A stretch of 64,000 bases of DNA from Tomocerus qinae (taxonomy: Eukaryota; Arthropoda; Collembola; Entomobryomorpha; Tomoceridae): positions 70,962,884-71,026,883 of the forward strand of contig CM034547.1 of NCBI GenBank assembly GCA_020055645.1. The letters are read 5' to 3'. Below, in pieces: positions 1 through 10,550 of the stretch (the first letter of the stretch is position 1; each line of letters starts with the position of its first letter). The position numbers were made by a program, and so were the translations under genes. The notes under the pieces are model-generated. The model searched no databases. It saw only the letters and a program-made list of their open reading frames with translations, and was not told where the DNA came from.

Positions 1-1634
1 TACCTTTTAGCGGTTTTTACCATCACAGAGCGGTAAAAATGGACATTATGATTAATTGGTGTCATTCATCGTAATAATAACAAATTGTAGCAATCGATCT
101 GTAAAAATGGGAGCACAAAAAGTATCAATTTTTTCAGTATTTTACGGTTAAAATGCACTTTTGGTAAAGAGAAATGGGAAAATTGTAGCAATTAATGAGC
201 ACAAAAATAGAAAAGACGTTTTAAATAATAACTTTAATGTCATATTTTCCTTAAATATTTACATTGATTATTTTAAGCCGATAAAAATTTATTTTTTTGA
301 TGCGACTACAATGGAACACTCACTTAGCATTAATCATAATCAATAAGGATTGTATTTATATTTTTGCCAGGTGGCTTTTGTCAGACATTTACTTGAGCAT
401 GCAACCCTGGTTTAAATGGATAGATGGAGATTGTGGATGAATCTTTGAATATTATGCATCAATGTACCTGTGTGTTATGCATGTAGTAGCATTATATAAA
501 TGTATTTTATTTCGTCCGTCTCTCGAGTCTTTGTCCCCCACTCACTCACCTTCTCAACAGAATCTGAGTCTGAGTTGAGGTGAGTTTCTGAGTAGCAGGG
601 TCGAAAAAATATTTCGGTGGGATGGGAGGCACTTGAGAAGGCACGTTTGCTTTTCGAGACAAAGGTTTTCTTAATGATTAGGTAGGGCGAGGTGCCCCCT
701 TGGCTACGACCCTGTTCTGTAGTCCCAATTACCCTCCACTATTCGGCTACCTTCAATTCACCTCAATCAGTCAGACACGTTTTCTATAAACTTCACTCTC
801 GTGTATTCCTCCTACTACGGCCGTACCTGTCCTACACCTACCTCCCCAATCTCTGCACTAAAAACGGGTCGAAGACACTCCATTTCTTCTTCCATCCCTC
901 CAATCTTCGTCCCTGCCTCACTCCGATATCCCTAATACCATCAGGCATCAACAATTTGACAATTCTTTTGCGATACCAAGTTTTAAACTTTGCTAAAAAA
1001 TCTTTTTCAGATGACTTCATTGCAGTATAATTGCCATTTTGTCTTGAACATCTTTTCCCAGATGATGCCACAATTATTTTTACATTTTGCTGGAGGTGAC
1101 ATTTCTAATATGCATCTACGGTTTATTCAAAATCTACTTTCAAATAGTACTAGAAAAACTTGTACCTTTCCTCACCCTTTTGATGGCCAAAAATTGTATG
1201 CTGTAAAATTTTCATGTTTTAGTGCGGGGCAAAGAAGTATTAACAAGTAACTTGGTTGCCGTGCTAAATAAAATTTCTGATGCCTGACCAAAATGAGTGG
1301 AATAAGTGAATCTTTGGTTGGTTTCATGTGGTGTCTCTCGTCAAGTCCAAGTCTGAACTAACTTCTGGTAGCCTCCCCGATAATAATGACACTGCATCCT
1401 AGCCCGAGCAGCATTTACGCTTAAACATGTTTTGGCTGAACGAACGAGCGAGGGAAGGCTGAGTTACCTGTTCCTATTCTATTTCCAAACTTGCTACACA
1501 CAAACATACAATCAGGCATGACATAATCAACTTCTTTCGTCGTATGTATCAGTTGGGCATCTTGCACTGCAAGTGTTCACATAAGAAAGAGATAGCAGGA
1601 TAAACACAATTAGACTAAAACCACAAACTATATC
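1..1634. other. Intergenic, no supported gene
   Basis: I see no exon with convincing splice signals. A C-rich patch at about 690-920 is open on both strands. The best frame (838-1068, minus, about 76 residues, basic) has no ATG at its start, shows no recognisable domain and is not annotated. Copies of the motif CAGGCATC or its complement occur near 1278 and 1515 and look like ends of small dispersed repeats. Confidence 0.5.
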
Positions 1635-2699
1635 CAGGCATCGAAAATGTTTGGCTGCCTGGCTCTCAGGTGGCTCTGGAAATTTTATTGACTCCGCCCC
1701 GAAAGTTGGTGGGGTTTATAGGGCTCTTGAGGCAATAGGATGCGGAGGATTGGAGCCACTAAAACCTAGAAATTGGTCAAAGTTTGTAATCCTGAAAATT
1801 TCAATTTTGCCTGATTTAAATACCCACACAAAGTACATTGATTACAATTTCGGAAATTTCCTTATTTTGTTGGACACTGGATGAAAAGTTAAAAAGACTA
1901 CCAGGGTTCAACAAAGAATGGTTAATGATTACAAAATTACATTTTCAAAGCCGCAATCGAAGATTTTCAGTTTTTTAACGCGACGTGGAATGTTTTGTAA
2001 AACGACGATGGATTTTTGTATACGGCGAGAGTAGATGGTCATAAAAGTAAGTAGAACATTGCACTGCATCGAAAACGGGTATTTACTTTTATTGTTTGCA
2101 GAAGGGCAACAACTGTCTGAGACAATAGTCGGTCGAGTGAGTAGTGGTGTTGATACAAGTATATAGACACAATAATCTATAGGGATTAATAATAATAAGT
2201 CCACTGCTAGCGTATTATAGAAATAGGGTATTACAGGTTGAACCACCACAAACGAGGTACACATACATACAGGGACTGTAAATGAAGAAAAGTGGAATTG
2301 ACGAGTGGCTGGAGTGGCATCAAGTGGCACCAAGAAGCCCGTCTCTCTCTCCCCTCCGGCCATTTACTTACCAAATCCCAACCAGGAATAACTTTCACAT
2401 TATTGGACTGTCTCGTCTGCAGGAAACAATAAGTAACATTTCTCTACATCTTCAGCCTCTCGTCAACCAAACTGAATAAACAAACACGTACAAAAATATT
2501 TACTCGATAGATTTACAAACACGGTTTTAAGCGCAGAGTATGTCTTTAGTCTTTGCCTCAAATCGTTGAATTGTTGCAGACATCGGAAATTGACAACTCG
2601 GAAACCAAACTTATATTGAATATTATAAGTGTGAGCGGAGCTTAAACTTCGAACTGGACGGAGTTTGTTACAATAAAATTTCCATTTTTCCGATGCCTG
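1635..2699. repeat. Segment bounded by inverted CAGGCATCG ends
   Basis: The segment starts with CAGGCATCGAAAATG and ends with the inverted match (reverse complement CAGGCATCGGAAAAATG). The same end motif bounds a 124-bp repeat at 45485-45608, with single copies near 1278, 2745 and 45641. I see no target-site duplication, so this may be two separate small repeats that happen to face each other rather than one element. Confidence 0.25.
2372..2416 (-). CDS. Candidate 45-base microexon
   Basis: On the minus strand an acceptor with a pyrimidine-rich tract ending TGTTTCCTGCAG is followed by 45 bases and the donor GTAAGTAAA. Only one of the three frames is open, in phase 0, giving 15 residues, TRQSNNVKVIPGWDL. 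Both splice sites fit the consensus well. No flanking exon of the same gene could be placed, and the peptide is not recognised. A chance pairing of two good splice sites in repeat-rich DNA is the main alternative. Confidence 0.25.
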
Positions 2700-2782
2700 A
2701 TAAATTGGTCTGAATGAATTAGAATTCATTTAAGTTTATATTTTTCCCGACGCCTGATATTTCGAAGGTACCTACTTAACAT

Positions 2783-3148
2783 TAGTATTTGACTAGCCAC
2801 TGGCTGGTGGTAATAATGGTAGTGGCTAAAATGGCCTAGTGGCTGACTAAAATGTTTGTTGGCAATTGGCCAAAATGGAATAAACAGCTAAATTACAAAT
2901 TAATTCAAGCAAAAAAATTTCCAATTATTATTGTATTAAAATAACATTTTAAGAGTCTAAATCCATTTTGGACAAATAAAAGCATTGTAAAGTCAAAGGT
3001 AATTCGAATCTAATTTTTATGGAGGACTATTACTAGTACATATAAAGTGTATGGTAGTTTTAGCCAGTAAAGTGCCATTTAGCATTGCAGGCCATTGTAA
3101 CCAGTTGGCTGGCTAAAATGTAAAAAAGCCGGCTAAAATAAAACACTG
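2783..3148. mobile_element. TAGCC-type hAT-like MITE, copy 1
   Basis: The ends read AGTATTTGACTAGCC and, inverted, CAGTGTTTTATTTTAGCC, with many TGGCTAAAATGG-like words inside. Two further copies lie at 36694-36999 (opposite orientation, with a near-perfect 8-bp flanking duplication) and 43193-43470 (inside an intron of the PDZ gene). The CAGTG-type end and the 8-bp duplication of the sister copy point to the hAT superfamily. There is no coding capacity. Confidence 0.5.
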
Positions 3149-3571
3149 TTATAATTAGATAATCGATCTATTTTGACACACAATTAATTCATCGTATCTT
3201 TCCTGGCCGCAGCGTATAAATGTGAATACAGGAATCTACGTGGACTGAAATAGAATAAATAGAAAGTGCGTCTTGTATTGGTAGAGGCGACATTTGGAAG
3301 CACACAGCGGTATAAAAAGATGGTCACGATGCTGAATCAGGCCAATTACGAGAGAATAACCTAAAAAACTAATTGTTTATGACATTGATGCTTCAATCAA
3401 CTTTCATCTCCATTCCATTTCATAGAGACATTTCCACAATTTCATTACATTGTCAATCTAAAAATATACCAACAGTAGAAATACATTAAAACGCCATACA
3501 TTACCACACAAAAACATGGAATACATTGATGTCGTTCTTCTTGAAAGGAGAAGAGGTTCTTCTTACAAGGG

Positions 3572-3729
3572 GGTTGAAGTAAGGCAATGCACTGCATGGT
3601 TACACAAATATCTATTAATTCTAATGTTTTAATTAGGTGAGGTTAGGTAAATCGAAAGCGGGTCGTGGTATGCCATGTGTATTTCATGGCGCGATTTTTA
3701 AAATGTGCAACCACTGTCTTACTTCAACC
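3572..3729. mobile_element. Short inverted-repeat element (GGTTGAAGTAAG ends)
   Basis: GGTTGAAGTAAG at 3572 faces CTTACTTCAACC at 3718, and the flanking bases of the two arms also partly match. A half copy is at 53095-53195, sharing about 90 bases with the right part of this one, including ATGCCATGTGTATTTCATGG. This makes it a dispersed family rather than a chance hairpin. Confidence 0.4.
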
Positions 3730-4664
3730 GAAAAGGGGTATCCTCAAGAAAACAGTCATCCTGAAACGACTAGACTAGACCAAGCAATTAGTTCGACTGT
3801 TCAACTACTAAGTAACATTAAGATCAAAATAACACTAATCTAGAAATCGACACAGAATGAAACATTTCATCAATATTTAATTATCATTTTTAGAAACTGA
3901 AAACAGGAAAACGGCAATCTTTTTTTTATACAATTTTGTACTCACGTTTTTGCCAATAATGTGCTTGATTTGTTTCTTGAATTACAATAAATGGAAATTA
4001 CAAGCCCATTGTTGTTCCTTGTTACACGTAATTCCCATACGTGATATAGTGGGATTTGTAAACCTTCGGGTGTCGACACTAACAGATGGTTACAATAGGG
4101 GGAGGGAGATAGTACCGTATTTAGAAGTCGATTTCGGAGGGGGAAGGATGCCATAAGCCATATGTATTACGTATATTCGCACGAAATTTAGGCTCTCTTT
4201 GTCGAAAATGTGGTGAAATGGCCTAAAAATTACGATTTCGGAGGCATTTATGTTTGCAAAACTGCAAGGGCACTTTACATGGCTATTTCCAGGGCAGAAA
4301 AGTTCCACTTGGGGAAATTTTATCTAAAATCTGTTTTTGAGCTTGGAAATGTTAAAGGAGCTGCCATGGTATGGTTTACAGCATCAACAGCGAATTAGGT
4401 AGTTATTTGTATACATGTGTAGTAATGGCGTAATGGGTTAGTTGTGTTTTTGTATGCAGATGATGGAGACCTTTAAAAAGTTGTTTTAAATCTATGTATT
4501 CATTAGGCATAACAGGTATCTCTTGCACATCGGCTTTTTGTCTCCCCATGTTCTGCCACTGCAATAATTGCCACCGGCTCAAACTCCGGCCTCCCTACCT
4601 CCATTTACAAACAATCTCATCTCTTTACCTCTTATTCAACTTACCTCATACTCATAAACCATTC
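3730..4664. other. Intergenic, nothing recognised
   Basis: Mixed-composition DNA without a credible exon. Open frames here are under 75 codons, occur on both strands over the same bases and show no domain or codon signal. Confidence 0.5.
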
Positions 4665-5095
4665 TAAACTGTTCAAAAAAGTAGCGGTCCTCTTAAATAA
4701 GAAAGAAACTTCGAAAAAAATATTCGACAAAAAAAGGTCAAAAATTCTTGTAAAAATCCGTAAAACCCAGAAAAAAATTAGAAAAACCTTCAAAAAATTC
4801 CGAAAAATAGAAAACATTTGAAAAACATCGAAAATATTCAAAAAAGTTCTACCATATTTAAAATAATTTACGAACATTCGAAAAAATTTGAAAAGATTGG
4901 AAACATTTGGAAATATAAAAAATCTCGATAGCATCCCAACAAGCTCAATTGAAGAGTAAAAACTAATGAACATTAAAATAAACTCTAACAAATTTGTAAA
5001 AATCTGAACCACGTGAAAAAACTCAAAAACATTCAAAACAGAATAGAAATTATTAGAAAAAACCAAACAAAAATCAAAAAATAAACTTACGGTAA
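4665..5095. repeat. Degenerate A-rich array (CGAAAAA words)
   Basis: Dozens of short A-runs separated by TTCG, CATTCG or TTGG give a loose array of about 11-12-base units on the plus strand. The minus strand reads as a 174-codon Phe-rich open frame (4641-5165). That frame follows from the T-runs and is not a gene. Confidence 0.6.
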
Positions 5096-5822
5096 ATATG
5101 CATTCGAAAAAGAAAAAACAATGGCGAACGTACCCAAGTACAGAGGTGGACAGACAGACTATCAAATCATTCCTAAAACGTACATCCGCTATGTGTTGTA
5201 CAGTAGACTCAGATATTAAGGTCTACTACTCTATAAAACATTTTATTGTTCTGCCATCGATTGACTTCATTGCCGCAGTGGAGCACAGTTTCATTTTGAT
5301 TTGATTACAGTTTTTTGTTTGGGGTCTAAAGTGTCTAAGTAAATGCCATGAAATTATGGGTTCTAGTCTTCTATCTGCAGAAATGGACATTTTTTGAATA
5401 TTTTCTTGCTGCTCCCAAAGAATTGGCCAAATCCTCACAACCCAAACACGACTAGGACTAGGCAAAATAACCTTGAAGCACAACTCGCACTCTCGGCCAC
5501 ACATGGCATTATTAATTTATTACTTTAAGATTTCTTGGAAAATTAATATTTTTGACATACAACGCCGGTTAATATGTAGGCATGTGAGCCAATAAAATTT
5601 CTTGAATTAATGCCATCTACTTTACTTATTTCGTTTATTCAGAGGTAGTATTTCAATTTGGCAAAAAATGTCTCAAAAATGATCACTATATGATGCTATA
5701 TGCATTATGGACAATTTGGCAAAACGTGTCGGATAGTTTGGCAAAATAGGACAGTCTGGGCTCGAGTTCGAATACCGCCCCCCCTCAAAGTTGCTGTAGT
5801 TACAGTGATTTGAGTATCAGGT

Positions 5823-6083
5823 TACCTCTTCAGAATGTTTGAAAAATGAAAATTCACTTTTTTCATTTGTGGATCTAAATTGGACGATTTAGATCCACAG
5901 CCAAATCTACGTTGCGCTCACAGTTTTGACTTTTATAAATGACTATGACCCAAAGGTTGGTTGCCATTGGGTACATACAGCTTTAGCATTGAGTACAGAT
6001 TTGGCTGTGGATCTAAATCGTCCAATTTAGATCCACAAATGAAAAAAGTGAATTTTCATTTTTCAAACATCCTGACGAGGTAA
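5823..6083. mobile_element. Foldback MITE with nested palindrome
   Basis: Two arms of about 86 bases (5823-5908 and 5997-6083) are near-perfect inverted copies separated by about 88 bases. Each arm contains a second perfect palindrome, TGTGGATCTAAAT / ATTTAGATCCACA around a 6-base centre. The whole can therefore fold either as one long hairpin or as two small ones. There is no coding content. Confidence 0.75.
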
Positions 6084-6135
6084 TCTAACCTATACATTGC
6101 CTACTAGCTAATACTGCAGGAACTTTGGTTTCCCT

Positions 6136-6829
6136 ATTCGAATACCCCCCGTCCTATTACTTCCCGGCATACTACCCCCCGGTTCGATTAGCCCCCCGTT
6201 AGACTACTTACCCGTTACATTACCTCCCTCCCCGAAACGATAATAAATAATAGATTTTAATCGTGCACGATGCTATATAGTAAAGGAAAAACCAGATAGA
6301 TAATAAAAAATGGTAAAAACGAGATTGGTCACCACTATTAATTACTTGATAATAATTATTATGTATCTGTAATTATTAGCAATGTTCACAGTGGTCAAGT
6401 GGGCAGGCTTTCTTAACAAATGTACAAAATCTTACGGTATCTACCGACAATGGAAACTAAACAACTGCAAATTAAGACTGGGTGGGTGGGATTCCAATGT
6501 AACGGAAATTTTTGTTCTATGTCCCTGTACCAAAAGCAAACTGTTTGTGCATCTACTGTTTTAAAAAGCAGTTTTAGTTAAATGTCCAGAGCGGTATGCA
6601 TTAGTAATAACTACAGATACATAATAATTACTATCAAGTAATTAAAAGTAGTGACCAATCTCATTTTTACCACTTTTCCTTTACTTTAATAGCATCGTGG
6701 ACGATTAAAATCAATTATTTATTATCGTATCGGGGAGGGGGGTAATGTAACGGGGAAGCAGTCTAACGGGGGGCTAACCAAACTGGGGGATAGTATGCCG
6801 GGAAGTAGTAGGACGGGGGGTATTCGAAT
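6136..6829. mobile_element. Foldback element with C-run tips
   Basis: Two inverted arms of about 230-245 bases (6136-6384 and 6599-6829) surround about 215 unique bases. Both outer ends carry the palindrome ATTCGAAT followed by ACCCCCCGTCC. The first 100 bases of each arm hold repeated runs of four to six C (G on the other arm). The centre contains a 60-codon open frame that I do not recognise. It behaves like a non-autonomous foldback DNA transposon. Confidence 0.75.
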
Positions 6830-6930
6830 AAACAAATGGCGATTTTACGTTTCAATTGCAATTGCTTAAAGTCAGAGTGATTAAGTGATGAGGACTAATC
6901 CATTGTTTAAAAACTGTCGACCACAAAACC

Positions 6931-7728
6931 CAAATGAGAAAAATCCAATTTTTGCCAATGAGAAAATCTAATTTACCAATGAGAAAATCTAATTTATGCT
7001 AATGAGAAAACCCAATTTTTTTCAATGAGAAAATCTAATTTTACCAATGAGAAAATCTAATTTGTGCCAATGAGAAATTCCAATTTTTGCGAATGAGAAA
7101 GTCTAATTTTACCAATGAGAAAATCTAAATTTTGAGAAAATCTAAATTTTGCAAATGAGAAAATCCAATTTTTGCCAATGAGAAAATCCAATTTTACCAA
7201 TGAGAAAATCTAATTTTACCAATGAGAAAATCTAATTTTACCAATGAGAAAATCTAATTTTACCAATGAGAAAATCTAATTTTACCAATGAGAAAATCTA
7301 ATTTTACCAATGAGAAAATCTAATTTTACCAATGAGAAAATCTAATTTTACCGATGAGAAAATCTAATTTTACCAATGAGAAAATCTAATTTTACCAATG
7401 AGAAAATCTAATTTTACCAATGAGAAAATCTAATTTTACCGATGAGAAAATCTAATTTTACCAATGAGAAAATCTAATTTTACCAATGAGAAAATCTAAT
7501 TTTACCAATGAGAAAATCTAATTTTACCAATGAGAAAATCTAATTTTACCAATGAGCAAATCTAATTTTACCAATGAGAAAATCTAATTTACGCCAATGA
7601 GAAAATCAAATTTTTGCCAATGAGAAAATCTAAATTTTGCAAATGAGAAAATCCAATTTTTGCCAATGAGAAAATCTAATTTTACCAATGAGAAAATCTA
7701 ATTTATGCCAATGAGAAAATCCAATTTT
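6931..7728. repeat. 22-bp minisatellite
   Basis: About 36 tandem units of 22 bases, core AGAAAATCTAATTTTACCAA. The centre (7190-7560) is almost homogeneous, while both edges hold variants (TTTTTGCCAA, TTTATGCCAA). The core shares GAAAATC-ATTT-CCAAT with the 27-bp array at 13739-16440, which suggests a common origin. Confidence 0.9.
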
Positions 7729-8440
7729 TGCAAATCTAAAAATCAATTTCAATTTTTGCAAATCTAAAAATCAATTTTAATTTTTGAAAATCTGAAAATC
7801 CATTCCAATTTTTGCAAATAAGAAAATCAATTACAATTTTTACAAGTTAGAAAATAAGTTTCAATTTTGGCAATAAAAAAGCCATTTAAAATTTTTGTAA
7901 ACACAAATATTTTAGAATATTTTAATTTTTATAAAAAGAATAAATCAATTTTTGCAAACAAGAGTATTTTAGAATATTTTAATTTTCATAAATAAGAATA
8001 TTTAAAATTTTTGCAAATAATAGTATTTTAGAATATTTTAATTTTTGAAAACAAGAGTATTTTAGAATATTTTAATTTTTGCAAACAAAAGTAATTTAGA
8101 ATATTTTAATTTCTGCAAACAAGAGTATTTTAGAATATTTCCATAAATAAGAATATTTCAATTTCCATAAATAAGAATATTTCAATTTTTGCAAATAGGA
8201 ATATTTAAATTTTTGCAAATAGGAATATTTAAATTTTTGCAAATAGGAATATTTCAATTTTTGCAAATAAAAATATTTTAATTTTCACAAATAAAAAAGC
8301 CATTTCAATTTTACCAAATAAGGATATCAATTTCTCTTGAAAAAATGAAAATCCATTTAAATTTTTGTTTAAAAATTTCATTTCGAATTTACCGAATAAA
8401 AATTCCATTTAATTTAAATTTTTTTCCATTAGAAAGTTCA
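7729..8440. repeat. Decayed minisatellite tail
   Basis: Continues the preceding array as irregular units of about 22-27 bases built from CAATTTTTGCAAATAAGAA, with many indels and TTTTAGAATATTTTAA variants. I read it as an older, decayed part of the same array family. Confidence 0.7.
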
Positions 8441-8453
8441 TTTCAATAATTGT

Positions 8454-9785
8454 TAAGTGGTGTGCAACACCGCTTTATAAGAATGAGTTGAGATTATCAA
8501 TTCAAACTTACTGTACGTACTGAAAAGCGAGGTCGAGTTCGAAAATGGACAAAATCGGACACACCCTGCCCGTGGGCGTGGTCAAAAAATTAAAACCTAC
8601 AGCAAGCCGTAACAGAAGCTCGCCTGATTAAAGGTTAACGTGTACACATTTTGGTAGACAAAAAGTACTCGCACGTAGCACAAAACCGAGCGTACGGATT
8701 TTGATTAAACTTTCAGAATTGGGTCTTTATATATGTAGCTATGACATATTAAAAATTCAGACATTGATATTTTAGGGAAACGAAGCTATATTATTTGAAA
8801 AATCAACAAAAAATCAAAATTGATTAATGTTGACCATAAAAATCAACAGAAAATCAAAATTGATTAATGTTGACCATAAAAATCAACAGAAAATCAAAAT
8901 TGATTAATGTTGACTATGAAAATCAACAGAAAATCAAAATTGATTAATGTTGACTATGAAAATCAACAGAAAATCAAAGTTAATTACTGTTGACTATGAA
9001 AATTAACAGAAAATCAAAATTGATTAATTGTGAATATGAAAATTAACAGAAAATCAATATTGATTAATTTTGAATATGAAAATTAACAGAAAATCAAAAT
9101 TGATTAATTTTGAATATGAAAATCAGCAGAAAATCAAAATTGATAAATGTTGACTATGAAAATCAACAGAAAATCAAAATTGATTAATATTGGCTATCAA
9201 AATCAATACAAATTAAAATATATTAATAACGACTATCAAGATCAATGCATAAGAAAATATATTAATATTGACTATCAAAGTCAATACATAATGAAAATAT
9301 ATTAATATTGACAATCAAAGTCAATACATAATGAAAATATATTAATATTGACTTTTAAAATCAAGACAAACTTGAAACAGATTCGTTATTTTACTTTTAA
9401 AGGTAATTTTCCGGTTTTGTTATTTTACTATATAATTTCAGTTTTAGTAGAAGCGGCATGATATAGTTTATACTATCCCGCTAACAATCTATAGGAAACG
9501 GTATTACAATTTTCAATGCCCATTTTTCACTTTAACTATCAAAATGAAGACAAAGTGAGCGCGCGGTATCTCAGCAACCTATGGACCGATTTACCCCAAA
9601 ATCAATAGGGATCGTCAGTGGTCTATAGGCATTGTTTTTGCCAAGTTTGGTCTATATCCGTCATTGCTTTCGAAAGTTATCGTGGGTACGGACGGACGGA
9701 CCGACGGACGGACGGACGGACGGACGGACGGACAGACTGTGCGGTTCTATAAGCTCGCTTACTCAGGCGAGCTAAAATTGGTGTA
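8454..9785. mobile_element. Helentron-like element with internal 40-bp array, copy 1
   Basis: The segment begins with AAGTGGTGTGCAACAC, which is also a terminal motif of the element at 23105-23697. It then holds the module CTACAGCAAGCCGTAACAG followed by AGCTCGCCTGA (8603-8640), a 40-bp tandem array, a roughly 370-base 3' block (GTGAGCGCGCGGTATCTCAG near 9560, a CGGA microsatellite at 9690-9735) and a terminal hairpin AGCTCGC-TTACTCA-GGCGAGCT near 9760. The 5' AGCTCGCCTGA is complementary to the 3' hairpin arm. Subterminal inverted repeat, 3' hairpin and internal tandem array together match the known layout of non-autonomous Helentrons (HINE/DINE-like). A terminal-inverted-repeat DNA transposon is the alternative. 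No protein is encoded. Confidence 0.5.
8796..9365. repeat. 40-bp minisatellite inside the element
   Basis: About 14 tandem units of 40 bases, core AACAGAAAATCAAAATTGAT, degrading towards the right edge. Arrays with the same 40-bp unit occur in each 999-bp repeat at 11190-11455 and 12190-12450, so the array travels with the element family. Confidence 0.9.
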
Positions 9786-10260
9786 ACTTTAGTTATCGGC
9801 ATTGTAGAACGTCATGAGATAGCTCGTTCGAAAAGGTTATCTGTTATGCCATGTAAAGTTTAAGTCACACTGTCACACGTGACAAAAGGTCAAAAGGTAA
9901 ATGAAAAAGTTCACTAAAAACGTCGATAACTCAAAAACGGTTTGGGATAATTAACTCAAACTTACTATGCGTAATGTAGGGATGAAAAGCAAGGTAGAGT
10001 TTGAAAATGAAATAAATCGGACACATCCCCTGTCTGTGGGTGTGGTCCAAAAATTAAACCTACAGCAAGCCATAACAGAAGCTCGCCTGAAAAAAGGGGA
10101 CAGTGCCCACTAGAATAATTGAAATTGGTTTATTTTGATAATTATTGATTAACATGGATTATCAAAATAGATGAATGTTGACCATCAAAAAAACTAAAAA
10201 CCTACAGCAAGCCGTAACAGAAGCTCGCCTGATCAAAGGGGACCGTGTACACATTTTTGA
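9786..10260. mobile_element. Broken copies of the same element family
   Basis: Contains the module GGTGTAACTTTAGTTATCGG and GAACGTCATGAGATAGCTCG (also at 13190 and 35870), then two copies of the 5' module CTACAGCAAGCC-TAACAGAAGCTCGCCTGA at about 10067 and 10198. No 3' hairpin belongs to these copies. They look like truncated or nested pieces of the neighbouring element. Confidence 0.5.
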
Positions 10261-10550
10261 TATTAATAATTATGGACTCTTTATGTATTATTTGTTAAGC
10301 CTAGTATTTAGTTGCTTGAAGTAACTGCCTAATTTTTATTGTAGCAATGTATATTCAAATAAAACGTGATAAATAAAATTGGACATATAAAGAAGTAAAT
10401 CAGTAAAGAAGTTTACTTTTATGGTCAAATTTGCTATCGATCGCCCCCACTGATGGGGAAAATTACATAAATTTTGTGAAAATTATCTACATTATCAACA
10501 TTATCAACTTTATCAACATTATCAATTATCAACATCAACATTATCAACAT
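10261..10550. other. Spacer with ATTATCAAC microsatellite
   Basis: A short spacer between repeat blocks. A loose ACATTATCA/ATCAAC simple repeat lies at 10490-10550. There is no gene. Confidence 0.6.

Noticed and set aside
838-1068. Basic minus-strand frame of about 76 residues
   Set aside because: It has no ATG at its start and no splice acceptor I trust, and the opposite strand is equally open.
1929-2363. 144-codon minus-strand frame with ATG start
   Set aside because: Long for AT-rich DNA, but no recognisable domain, and a better-supported donor and microexon lie at its upstream end. The evidence is insufficient to call a gene.
4641-5165. 174-codon Phe-rich frame on the minus strand
   Set aside because: Product of a T-rich degenerate array. 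No domain, and composition explained by the repeat.
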